From Primulina eburnea (lineage: Eukaryota; Streptophyta; Magnoliopsida; Lamiales; Gesneriaceae), in assembly GCF_022965805.1 (NCBI RefSeq), contig NW_027331430.1:62001-126000 (forward strand): a stretch of 64,000 nt of DNA. The letters run 5' to 3'. Under the pieces are notes generated by a model, which worked only from the letters and a program-made list of their open reading frames with translations, was not told the origin of the DNA and did not search any database. A program made the translations under genes and the position numbers. Below are positions 12,774 through 22,740 of the stretch, one piece after another. Each line of letters opens with the position of its first letter. The stretch's first letter is position 1.

Positions 12774-12820
<47 letters not shown>

Positions 12821-12823
<3 letters not shown>

Positions 12824-13848
12824 GTTGTTACCCTGCACCCCTTGGGTGCAGGGTAACATGGGCGTCTGCATCCAGCTGGGCGCCACGTTTAGCGACGGTT
12901 TTTAAGAAACTGTCGCTACTAGCGACAATTTCTTAAAAATCGTCGCTAATAGCGACTGATTCTTAAAATCCGTCGCTATTGGCGACGGATTCTTAAAATT
13001 CGTCGCTAATTGTCTAATTTTTTTTTAAAAAATTGACACAAAGGCGTTCAAAGAATTGAACTCGCCACACCAACGTCCACTCACAATGGAGAGGGGTGTT
13101 AACACCCATTTAACACCCCATTGTGGGTGTTCTTATGGAAGTGATTTTGTATCCATACTGTAGATAAATTGAGATCAAACAACAGAATGCAAAATTTCCA
13201 AGATGTGCAGGGTGTTTGAAGGTAAATCTTGTGTTTGAAAAATCAAACACTGAAGCTGTTGGATATAAAATCCGGTTTCGGTTGGTGTCCTATAAATCTT
13301 TAACAGCCTACAGAAACATTTTTTATACAATTGTGCCACTGTTTGAAGTTCAAACAAAAATATTAAAGATGAATACAAAATGCAGATAGAAAAGATAGAT
13401 TTACAAATTTTATCGAACAATGAAACACCCTGCACATCTTGGAAATTTTGCATTCTGTTGTTTGATCTCAATTTATCTACAATATGGATACAAAATCACT
13501 TTCATAAGAGCACCCACAATGGGGTGTTAAATCTCCATTGTGAGTGGGCGTTGGTGTGGGGAGTTCAATTCTTTGAACGCCCATGTGTCAGTTTTTTTAA
13601 AAAAAATTGGACGTTTAGCGACGATTTTTAAGAATCTGTCGCCAATAGCGACGGTTTATTACAAACTGGCCGTCGCTATTAGCGACAGTTTGTATAAACC
13701 GTCGCTATGGGCGACGGCTTCTTAAAAACCGTCGCTAAACGTTGTTTCGTTATGTAATGTTATGCAAGCTGGGCGTCTGCATCCAGTTGAGCGCCAGCTG
13801 TGCAGGCGCCCATGTTACCCTGCAGCCAAGGGGTGCAGGGTAACAACC

Positions 13849-13850
<2 letters not shown>
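12821..13850. mobile_element. Long palindromic (foldback) element in (TA)n
   Basis: The ends are inverted repeats beginning AGGGTTGTTACCCTGCACCC and extend about 46 bp with one mismatch. Each end is itself a hairpin (gttaccctgcaccc...ggtgcagggtaac). Going inward the arms stay inverted: 'agcgacggtttttaagaa..cgtcgct' arrays (12891-13014, 13613-13738), a 'ggcgttcaaagaattgaact' block (13043, 13562), a 'cacaatgg..ggtgttaa' block, then a long arm 'tgtatccata..gatgtgcagggtgttt' (13148-13218, 13425-13495). The loop is about 200 bp. No transposase. It resembles MITEs that insert into TA microsatellites, such as rice Micron. Confidence 0.7.
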
Positions 13851-13937
<87 letters not shown>

Positions 13938-13940
<3 letters not shown>

Positions 13941-14115
13941 ACTTGTTATCCTGCACACCAGGTGTGCAGGGTATCATGTGCAACGTCTACGTGGCGATGC
14001 ATGATTGGTCAGCCATTTTTTAAAAAACAAAACAAAAAATTTTGTGTGATTGTGGACGTGCCACGTAGGCAGACGCCCACAGGTGTGCAGAAAAGAGGTA
14101 TGCAGGGTATCATTA
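13938..14115. mobile_element. Second small palindromic element in (TA)n
   Basis: It starts with a hairpin 'gttatcctgcacacc..ggtgtgcagggtatc' and ends 'ggtatgcagggtatcattac', so the ends form an imperfect inverted repeat related in sequence to the ends of the 12821-13850 element. It is about 180 bp, non-coding, with TA repeats on both sides. Confidence 0.6.
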
Positions 14116-14131
14116 CTATATATATATATAT

Positions 14132-14770
14132 ATATGGACAAATGATACATTGTCTTCTATTTTCAAACATCATCGACAAATTCCAAAATCAATTGCTCAG
14201 AAGATACCAAATGTTTGAAATAAATGTGAGAAAAATAACTAAAGATTACCCAAATGTCAATGAAGACGTTGAACTAGTCATTCATACGAATACGACGATT
14301 ACAGAACTAATTTCAGACACCACAAGCATAATGCAAATTTAATTTCAAATCATTTGTAGAAGTGGGTGATGAAATAAACAAAAACAAAGATATTGGTAAG
14401 ATTTGTTAAGTATTTTCTAAATGTTTTGCGTCATATGGAACTAAAGTTAAAATTTATATAAACAGATAAAATTAGAATTGTGAAGAAGGTCAACCACGTA
14501 AGTAGTTTCTCGAGTGAAGGAAAAAGACAAAGTTTTAGAAGAGAAATTGTGCTCCTCAATATACAGTAAGTTCCATAAAAGAATTTAAATTATTCAAAAT
14601 TGATAATTAATTCAATATAAAATATATGGTGTAGACTAGAGACAATAACATTAAGTTTATGGGAAGCCATCCCACAAAACGAAGGAAGTTTATTATAAAT
14701 GAAAGAAAATAATAATGCAACTATAGCATTTTTCAACATGAGATCAACGTTTTATCTAGATAATAATTAA
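14132..14770 (+). pseudogene. RPA1-like (DUF223-type OB fold) gene remnant
   Basis: The first part (14132-14342) reads GQMIHCLLFSNIIDKF...LLRRYQMFEI, resembling the first OB fold of plant RPA70-like/DUF223 proteins. A second part reads FRREIVLLNIQ, then a GTAAGT...GTGTAG intron (about 14567-14633), then LETITLSLWEAIPQNEG, matching the 'REIVL.D...V.LWG' pattern of RPA OB folds. Joining at the intron keeps phase. A TAA after GSLL and other stops break the frame. RPA-like genes are often carried by plant Helitrons, which would fit the 'ataatacgtgc(g/a)ttgcag' motif near 15980, but no Helitron ends were identified. Confidence 0.45.
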
Positions 14771-15868
14771 AATCATGAAATATTTTACGTACTTCGTATT
14801 TACAGAAAATATATATAAACACTCTAATGAAATAAAAAATCATAGATGTCACACAACTACGATCATTAGCCACAACAAGAATGCTGCTAAACCCTTATCA
14901 CAATGAAGCAATAGAGATGAAAGCATGATAAATAATTTAATTTATTTTATCTACTAGATGACACTAACGTTTATTGAAGTCATTATTACATAAAAAAAAA
15001 ATATACATGATTAAAAAATAAGTGAAAAAAATTTTCAATTCCGAAATTGAAAATGAGTAAAGTTATTAAAAATTGATTGCAACTAACAATTTACATTTAT
15101 TTCAAAAATGATATTAAACATGTTCATCAACAAGTCGAAAAAAATAACAACAAAGAGAGAATGTAATATATGTACATAGACTAAGATCACCGTTGGCAAT
15201 TAATAAAACACAAAGAAACACTTTTCATAAAATTCAATTGTTTCATTAAAATTTACGCAAATATCACATGTATAACTATGTAACAACATAATCAAAATCA
15301 CACTAAAATATAAAAATAATATCAACATTAGCAAAATTTTATTTACAAATCATTATGACTCCAAATTTAAAATTGCAAATAAAATTAAATCTTAATTTCT
15401 TATCTTAATACAATTGCAGAATATTCTCTACCGCTTTGAAGAGAAAAGATATCAAAAGTGGAAAACAAAACAAAATCGTGGTACGAGACATACAAAATAA
15501 GAGTTTAATCAAAACAACTAATGGAGACAGTTGGCCAACGTGTTTGGACATCAAAATCAATATAATTCTAAGGATATCATAATGAATAATACATAGAGTT
15601 CAATTAAAAAATCAAAAAAATAATAATATTAACAGTAATATATTTTATAGATATCATTTGACAATATTAGTCCAAGAAAATGAGCATATTAAAAAAGTAA
15701 CGTTGTTTGAAGATACTACTACAATGTAAATTGGATACCAGTCAAGGATTTCATCCAAAAGGTAACAAATTATCCAATTTTTAAAATTTAAAAAATATTT
15801 ACTTTCTTATTATAAATCAAAAGATTTCATTTAAAATAATTAAACAAAATAATAAAGTGCATTTAATT
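14771..15868. other. AT-rich stretch with possible second RPA-like scrap
   Basis: Mostly low-complexity AT. At 15441-15588 the plus strand reads RKDIKSGKQNKIVVRDIQN, loosely like the 'K..IVVRD..N' strand of an RPA OB fold, and near 15690 there is VTLFEDTTT followed by a stop. This is weak evidence that the RPA-like remnant continues. Confidence 0.3.
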
Positions 15869-16175
15869 AGAGCCAAACATTCAAAATGACTACTTGAACA
15901 ACTTGAAGAAACACAAAAATACAAATTTGTATTTAGATTAACCATATATAGTGAAGATCAAAAGGATGACTAATCAGTTATAATACGTGCGTTGCAGAAA
16001 ACAAAAAGTGTTGTAGAAGAAAAAGATGAATCAAAGAAAATGAAGAAAACGACAGTCAAAAGAATACAAAAACGAAAATGAAAGACACATGAAAACCCAA
16101 TGAAAAATCAAACTACAACAACAACAAAAAAAAGAACACAAAGATCGAAAGATTGAAATGATTGAGATACCATAT
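15869..16175. repeat. Left half of duplicated target of the copia element
   Basis: Closely matches 53704-53957 and ends at the catat target site (16171-16175). Compared with that copy it has an extra A-rich segment of about 60 bp near 16089-16147. Its continuation lies on the far side of the copia element, at 52285-52790. Confidence 0.85.
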
Positions 16176-17250
16176 TGTTGAGGATCGGGTTGAGTTTAGA
16201 AGGGGGGTTGAATAAACTCAAAGACAAACTTAATAAATTCTTCGTTTGATGTGCTAAAATCCTGTTAGAGATATTAGCGTTTCTTGTTCAAGTTCAAAGA
16301 CCAGCAGATCACAAGATAATGTGCGGAAAACGATATGTTGGTTAGTGGGTGAAAAATGATAAAGCCGAAAAGCAGTAGATAGCACAAAGTTTGTTTCTGG
16401 AAGTTCGAAGATGAATCTTCTACGTCTCCCCTTCTTCTGTTTTCAGAAGGTATCACTAAAAGACTTTGGTGAATACAGTACAGCAGTTGTACACACCCAC
16501 TTCAACAGGACTTACCCTTCGCCTATTGAAACTCTTAGCTTTACAACTCAACTTCTTGAATGATCTTAAGTTCTGAAAAAGACTCTTTTCCAGTTACAAA
16601 TTCTTCTATCAATGAATTAGTGAATTGAATAGCTTAAGAAGATATAACTGAGAATGGCTAGAACAATATGATCTTGATGATCAAAAGCATGCAATGAAGC
16701 GTGTGCTGCTTTTTCAGTGTTGAGCTTTTTAGATAACTGAAAGTTCTAACAATGCTCGAATGATATTCTTGATTCAGATTTGTTTTTAACACCGATGTCC
16801 TTAACAAAAATCCTTCATCTCCATATATAGGCTCCATTTAACGTTTCGAAATCTGAACGGCTCTTTTACTTTTCAGTGGTTCAGCTTTATTGCTTAAAAT
16901 GGACCCTGCAAGATACATTAAAAGTAATCAGTCTCAGTTCATACCAAAAATGATAACTCGTCTTAAATGTTTTCGTATAGCATTTAATGGCATTTAATGA
17001 AGCAATAAATGTTAGTATCACGTTAATAGATCAACGATATTATTTAGAGACTTTGAGATACGTAAGATTCTGTTAGTGTATATTTCAAATTTTGTGTCTT
17101 TCTAGTTCTGGTTTTTAAGCAGTACTTGATAAGTGCTGCTAATGGTTTTAGCGCGAGCTAAGTGCTTCTGGTTTACATCTACTGGTTTTGTATTAACCCA
17201 ACATCTACTGGTTTTTCCTTAGCATCTCCACAATAAATTTAATTCTAACA
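16176..17250 (-). repeat. Copia 3' LTR
   Basis: Runs TGTTGAGGATCGGG...TTTAATTCTAACA in plus coordinates. A TATATA core at about 16822-16829 (minus-strand 'gcctatatatgg') is the probable promoter. The LTR is preceded by the catat duplication at 16171-16175. Confidence 0.92.
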
Positions 17251-17265
17251 ATTTCTCCCTTTGTG
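17251..17265 (-). promoter_or_regulatory. Copia polypurine tract
   Basis: On the minus strand CACAAAGGGAGAAAT lies directly before the 3' LTR, the usual form of a plant copia second-strand primer. Confidence 0.85.
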
Positions 17266-17392
17266 GTGATGCCAAAACCTAGATGTTCTGTGTTAATAAA
17301 GTAGAGAAAGGAATGGATTAGATAAACGAAACAGTTGATATTCAGAGAAAATCACGTAAAACAAAAATTAGTTAATTTGGACACAAATAGAG

Positions 17393-18997
17393 CTAATTTG
17401 TTCCAATATCTCTGAAGGTAACTTCATCTGGATTTAGATTCCTTCCAGTTGAATGAGGTCTACTGCTACTTGCTCCAGTTCTATCTTCTTCCTCCTTTTT
17501 GGCATCATCAGAAATAACCCTAGCAAGTAGTTCATCCATTCGCCCAGATAAGTTGTGAATGCCATTTTCCAGCATCTCCAGAAATGGTGCTTGAGTAGAA
17601 ACTCGATCATTTATAGCAGTGAGAGTTTGAGATTGAGAATCAATCTTAACATCCAGCAGGTCCATGGTAGTGGAGATTGATCGAAACATATCATCATGCT
17701 CGGTGATCCTGGTAAGTATGTCCGATTGAACAAGAGTGATTTGCCCGTAACTTCTTGAGGCAGCTTGTCGAAAAACAATGATCTCAGCAGACATTTTATG
17801 CATCGATTCCGCCGTGTTCTGTATTTCTTTAGACATGCGGTCGCGAAATAACTTGGCGTCAGAAGTTTCTGCCGCAGTTTCATAAGATATCCGCTTGACT
17901 AAGTCTGAAAGATTTACGAGATCCCTTTGTAGAACCTCAATTTGGAATTCTAGATCAAATGGTTCCATAACTGGGAAAGGAGTTCTTGCTTGCAATCGTT
18001 GTTTAATTTCCTCTATTCTGGCAAGGCGCTCAGGAGACTGCAAAGAAGGAATAGAAGACGGTGCAGCTTCTGCTTGAGTCGTAACAGCTGGTTCTGGTTC
18101 AGCAGAAGGTTCTTCTGAAGCAGTAGACTGTTCTTTTGGCCTTTCTTCTGGTTGCTGCAAGTCAGCAGCAGGTTCAGATATAGCTTGTGGCTCAACAACA
18201 GAGGATGAAGTATGCAAAAAAATTGCCATGTCAGCTTGATGAGCTTCTGAAAAATGCTCAAGTGCTGGAAGAGATGAGGAAGCAGTAGCCATAACAGTAG
18301 CATTGACAGCAGCAGTTGCAGATTCTGGGGAAGGATCAGTAGAAGTAGGAATAACTTGAAGCAGGTCATCTTGTGCTCTTTGGGTCGGTACAATCGATTC
18401 AATTACCTCATCAACAGAGGCCAGATCATGAACAGAGATCAGAGATGATGATTGAGTAGGAACTTCTTCAGGTGCAGGAGTACTAGAGACCTTGACTTCA
18501 GAAGAAGCTTTGGTCGGTTCCTCAACTATCTGAGTCTTCAAAATGGTGGAGACAGAAGCGATATTGAACTTTGGAGGCCGAGAAAAGGCCTTTTCCTTAT
18601 TGGCAATTTGTTCAGATAGAATTGTCAGTTGCTCCGACAAAATTTGAATGACATTCTGGTCATGAAAAGCAGTAGGACTAGAAGAGTCAAAATTTGATTT
18701 TAAAGTTTTCAGAACAGTGTCCATCTTCTGCAGTTTGAGTTTTTCCAGAATGTAATTTCGACGATTTATAGCTTCTATCACATTTCGTGTCCCGGCAGCA
18801 TCAAAAACCTTTTTCTCATTTTCGACTGTTTGAGCATAAACGCCCTTAGTTTTCAAAAAGGGGATTGGATGGTAGACTCGTACCTTAAGCCAATCGTCAA
18901 ATAATTTCATATCTTCTTTTGTTGAGATCTCAATTTCTTCCAGATGAAGATCAATTGCTGTTTGGATTGAGGAGGGAGCCAGCGGTGGTTCAGACAA
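17393..18997 (-). pseudogene. Copia env-like protein, C-terminal part
   Basis: A 534-codon open stretch lies between pol and the 3' LTR, the position of the Sirevirus env-like gene. It has an N-terminal region with charged helices (IQTAIDLHLEEIEI), a long low-complexity centre rich in Ala, Pro, Ser, Glu and Gln (about residues 170-330), and a C-terminal half with heptad-like leucine and isoleucine spacing (about 350-490), suggesting a coiled coil. I see no signal peptide or clear membrane segment, so an envelope function is not supported by sequence. It is out of frame with the N-terminal part at 19340-20107; the linking 300 bp contain stops and a frame change. Confidence 0.6.
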
Positions 18998-19339
18998 CTC
19001 AGAAATCTTACCTTTCCCTTTTCAGAAGAGGCAGAGACTATTTATTTAAAGGCAGAAGAACCAGTAGCTGATTCTCGAATGACCACACCAGAAGTTGGTC
19101 TGAAGCTTTGAGCAGGTAAAGGCCCTGATTCAATCGGTCTGGCTTTGGTGGATGAGACAACTGGTGGAAAAACTTTGTCGAAGAGGGACATTTTCCAGTT
19201 CAGAAAGAACTGCTGTTTTCTTGATGCAGATGGTGGTGCGTGGCTTCTTCTTGGATGGAGTGGGAGGCAGTGAAGCTTGCTGAGTGGGTGCTGCTGATTA
19301 TCCAGATTCCGTTTTGTCAGAATCAGACAAAACCACAAC

Positions 19340-20107
19340 TCATTTTCGTTTAATTTTCTTTTGCCCCTCAGCCTGAGATTCTCCAATCTCCTTCTTAATG
19401 GCCACAAACTCACCAACGGTTGGCTTTGGCCTTAACACAAGCACGCTATCAGCATCAGTCATGGTCACGGAAGAGCCATCCTTTTCTGCTGTTCCAGGAA
19501 AACCAGCATCTTCCAACATTGTACTGATTTGTACAGCAAATCCAGTATTTTTCCTGATAATCATATCCTTCATAATATGAAACAAGAAACGACCCCAATC
19601 TACTTTATTTTCAGAAGTGATGGTCACCATCACTTGAATCTTTTCTTTTGTAAGTTTATCAAAGGTTCCAGCCTTAACTAACAAGGCTTTTGCTACTATA
19701 TTAGCGAGTACTTGGTACTCAATTTTCAGCAGCTTCTTGAAGCATGAGGGTGAAAGTTCTTCTCCTGTGGCTGAAAAATTTGTTAAGGCGATGGACATGT
19801 CTTCCTTTGATATGTCCGAGAGCTCGGAAAGTCCAGAAATCGGTAGGAAGAAAGTAGAACCGAGAAGTGCATCATCAATAGAGATTGATGCATCTCCCTG
19901 TGAATAGGTAATCTTTCCTTCCACAACTTCTGCTTTAGCATAGAAATCCAGAAGAGCAGACTTGTAGATAACCGCAGGCGATTACAAGAATTTTCGAAGC
20001 CCAGAATTTTCCAATGATTGGAACATCTTGACAAGATTCTCATCCTTAATAGTGAGAACAGATACAAAATTCACCTGATAAGCATTCAAGGTATAGGCTG
20101 CGGCCAT
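19340..20107 (-). pseudogene. Copia env-like protein, N-terminal part
   Basis: Starts MAAAYTLNAYQVNFVSVL at 20107 in good context (aaATGG). It continues through an in-frame TAA at 19982-19984 to a segment with FLPISGLSEL and ends in a basic KKIKRK stop at 19340. From memory, similar proteins (Asn-Tyr-Gln-Val-Asn-Phe-x-Ser-Val-Leu start, then 'GLR.FL..PAVIY..AL..F...A') occur widely in Lamiales genomes beside copia pol genes. The frame is not codirectional with any other overlapping gene. The function is unknown. Confidence 0.6.
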
Positions 20108-20109
20108 TT

Positions 20110-20137
20110 CTAAGTTTGAGAGAGAAAAGAGATATAT
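20110..20137 (-). promoter_or_regulatory. Putative 3' splice site before env-like ATG
   Basis: The minus strand reads TATATCTCTTTTCTCTCTCA then AACTTAG, two bases before the ATG at 20107. A long pyrimidine tract ending in TTAG is what a plant acceptor looks like. This suggests env-like expression from a spliced subgenomic RNA. It could instead be a pyrimidine-rich leader. Confidence 0.45.
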
Positions 20138-21498
20138 TAGCAGTAGATGCGAGAAAGCAGTAGAGGCAAGAAAATAATCTGAGTTCGTAAAGCATAATGA
20201 AGACGGAAAATGATCAGTTAAAATATGATATGTACAGCCGTTTAGTAAACATAGGGACACGTGTCGATATGTTAGTAGAGATAAAGGCAAATGTGTCAGT
20301 TACTCTACTCATTTCAAAATATTTTAAAATTGGCGGGATGTCCGAGACGGTTACTAAATTAAAAAAAAACAGAAGCTGACTTGTCGTTTTATGATAATAT
20401 CTACTGGAAGTGGATAAGGTGCTGAAACAAATGCAGCACTTCAACAACTTCTGGTAGACATACTGTTTTATCGAAAATACAAATCAGTTTCTAATATAAA
20501 TGCCATAAAGATGTTCTCCCTCAATTAATGTAGTAATTATGAATATTAAACACCAGGCGACTCTTGACAATCTTTTCAATCTAAACCGTTGAATTTGAAT
20601 AGTCGCAACGATCCTTATCTCCTTTGAATATTACTTATAAATATCTGCGAGGAGTAAACACCGTTAAGGATACATTTAAATAAAATTCGAATGAAAGGAT
20701 AGAATCTGATCAAGAAGCCGAGGCAAGAATGTTCAGAAGACAGCTTGCTGCGAAGACGATGTTGGAAGAAGTCATTTTGTTCATAATGATCCTTGGATCA
20801 AACTCCTGGAGTTGTAATATAACAATCAAATAGATTGTTTGCTTTCATTAAGATTGAGATGTAACATTAATTCCTTTCAGAAGCATTTTAATACAATAAG
20901 AGAGTGCTGGTGGATCGATGGTGCTGATATAATCTGATTATACATTAGTGCTGACAAGACCCAAGCTTGCTGGAATCTTTTCGGAGAATACCCTCATTTT
21001 CTTGCTAAAGTACTTTGCGAAAAATACTACAAGCTGTTGATATTACTGAAGACATAAGCTTAATTAGTCTAGAATTTCAGAAGACGTTTCGATTATCTAG
21101 AAATTTCTGTAACTTCTGCTTTGTTTGATGTACTGGGAAGATTTCTAATAAAATTTCAGTTGAAGTACTTGGTGTTCCTTTATTCCTTTCTGCAAACAAC
21201 TCAATGTTAAATGAGTAAAATGAATAAATGATAGATAAAGAAATAAGTTCAGAAGGAAGTATGTCGTCTTATGATAGCTTCTACTGGAAGATGAAAAAGG
21301 CCTTGTTTTGTTAATGAGACAAAATACCTTCTGCATCTGACACAAAATTTCAGAGAATCAGAATAAAGTTTTACCTAAATTAGTGTAATTATTTAAAGAT
21401 AGTACTTGGTAACTGAACCGATGATAGCTTGATATGGTATGCTTCATATCTTTACTGTATGCAAGACTATTTTGAACTTTGGTGCCTGGTCTGTCATC
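20138..21498. other. Pol-env interval of the copia element
   Basis: About 1.4 kb without a supported frame on the minus strand. Two related plus-strand segments (20380-20430 and 21260-21312; 'gtcgt(t/c)ttatgata..tctactggaag') suggest an internal duplication. The sequence matters mainly as context for the antisense unit to its right. Confidence 0.4.
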
Positions 21499-21506
21499 TA
21501 TAAATA
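21499..21506 (+). promoter_or_regulatory. TATA box for antisense unit
   Basis: TATAAATA on the plus strand, 41 bases before the ATG at 21547. A start site about 30 bases downstream would leave a short leader ending aagagaaATGG. Confidence 0.5.
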
Positions 21507-21546
21507 TGAATCAAGTAGGTAAACCAGATAGTCATTCTTAAGAGAA

Positions 21547-21954
21547 ATGGCAAGAGATAATAGTCCTGATTTGGCCGAGGAGTTTATGAAGGAGGCGATT
21601 GCTGCAAGAAAGCAAGCAATAGAAGACAAGGTGCTGAAGAAAACACTTGCCACTTGGACTAAGGTCCATGAGCTTCTCTCCACCTTTGAAGCTGGGTTGA
21701 CAGGTACTACCAAACAGCTGGTAGTAATGAAGAAGTATAATTGACGTCTCCGTAGTGCTGATAGCGCAGACGTCTTCTCTGATGATGGCGTCTACCTACT
21801 CATGCTCTTAAAGGAGCAGAAGACTCTGAAAAAGATTGCTTTTTCAGAGGAGTTCTTGCGTACCTCCACCGGAGAGCTGACCATTTGGTTGGCTTTCTGG
21901 AGAGAGTACATTAAGGAAGAAGTCAAGAATGTACGCCCCCGTTTTTATTATTAA
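21547..21954 (+). pseudogene. Small antisense gene inside the copia element
   Basis: A 135-codon plus-strand frame lies opposite to pol and env-like, in the interval between them. It reads MARDNSPDLAEEFMKEAIAA at the start and ends NVRPRFYY. One in-frame TGA at 21742-21744 (KKYN-stop-RLRSAD) interrupts it, a likely CGA-to-TGA change. The composition is that of a real small soluble helical protein: alternating Lys/Glu with hydrophobics, two Trp in the second half (TIWLAFWREY), no low complexity. It has its own TATA box and an AATAAA overlapping its stop. I recognise no family. It could be a captured host exon or an element-encoded regulator. Confidence 0.5.
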
Positions 21955-21958
21955 TAAA
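21953..21958 (+). terminator. AATAAA polyadenylation signal, antisense unit
   Basis: AATAAA begins within the TAA stop (21952-21954) and is followed by a T-rich stretch. It is consistent with a 3' end close behind the antisense frame. Confidence 0.4.
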
Positions 21959-22082
21959 ACTTCATATTTTGTCTACTGATTGTCTCCTTTGCTCAGCTTT
22001 TATTTTCTGCAAACTAAAAACTTGAACAACCACAGAAGAAGATTAACCCATATTATATAAATGAGATGAAGACAACAAATAA

Positions 22083-22303
22083 TTAAGTTAAATCTATCAA
22101 TCCAAGTGTATTTCGAAAATAAGAAAACTTATTCTCTGGCATATGTTTAGTAAATATGTCTGCTGCTTGCTGATCAGTAGGAACGTATTCCAGACGAATG
22201 TTCTTCTTTTGCACATGATCTCTAATGAAATGATGTCTGATATCAATGTGCTTAGTTCTGGAATAGAGTATTGGATTATGCGATATAGCAATTGCACTGG
22301 TAT
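22083..22303 (-). pseudogene. Copia RNase H, C-terminal piece
   Basis: The minus strand reads DNTSAIAISHNPILYSRTKH, then HIDIRHHFIRD, VPTDQQAADIFTK and ends LGLIDLT at the stop 22083-22085. This is the conserved tail of copia RNase H. Its upstream part lies at 32697-33017; the chromovirus is inserted in the DNT codons, with GGTAT at 22299-22303 as target duplication. Confidence 0.9.
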
Positions 22304-22740
22304 TGTCACACCCTTACTCTATACTTAGCATGATTACCATAATCAAAATAGGATTCGAATGATATAACTATATTTTGAAGCAAATCAAACAAGAGGCATC
22401 ACTTTGCTGGTTTATAAAAATTTTGGCATGATTTCCCTACATTTTGTTTAAACCAAAACCTCAAGCAATACCATATATACAACAATATGATACCAACTAA
22501 AATGTCATTCAACTAAAGCAACAAACTCAAGCATATTTTGTATCATCATAACCATCGTAAAAACTTGTTCCAACCCTGACATATTTTAGAACAATACATA
22601 TGCGGAAGCTCTACAATACTAAGTCTCGGTTCTTGTCGAGGTGAACCGGCATCCTACGCATCTTCACTACCTGATCCTGTAATACATGAGCTACGTGAGT
22701 TTATAAAACTCAATAAGTTGGCACTTGTACGTATCAATAT

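Larger units (their letters stand above)
12774..14136. repeat. (TA)n microsatellite split by two insertions
   Basis: TA repeats occupy 12774-12820, 13851-13937 and about 14116-14135. The two intervening blocks are separate palindromic elements, so the three TA tracts are probably pieces of one microsatellite. Confidence 0.75.

Noticed and set aside
13800..14342. 180-codon plus-strand frame
   Set aside because: Its first third is translated TA microsatellite (Tyr-Ile repeats). Only the last 70 codons have RPA-like content and are listed separately.
18013..18402. Leu-rich 129-codon frame
   Set aside because: Frame-shifted shadow of the env-like coding region.
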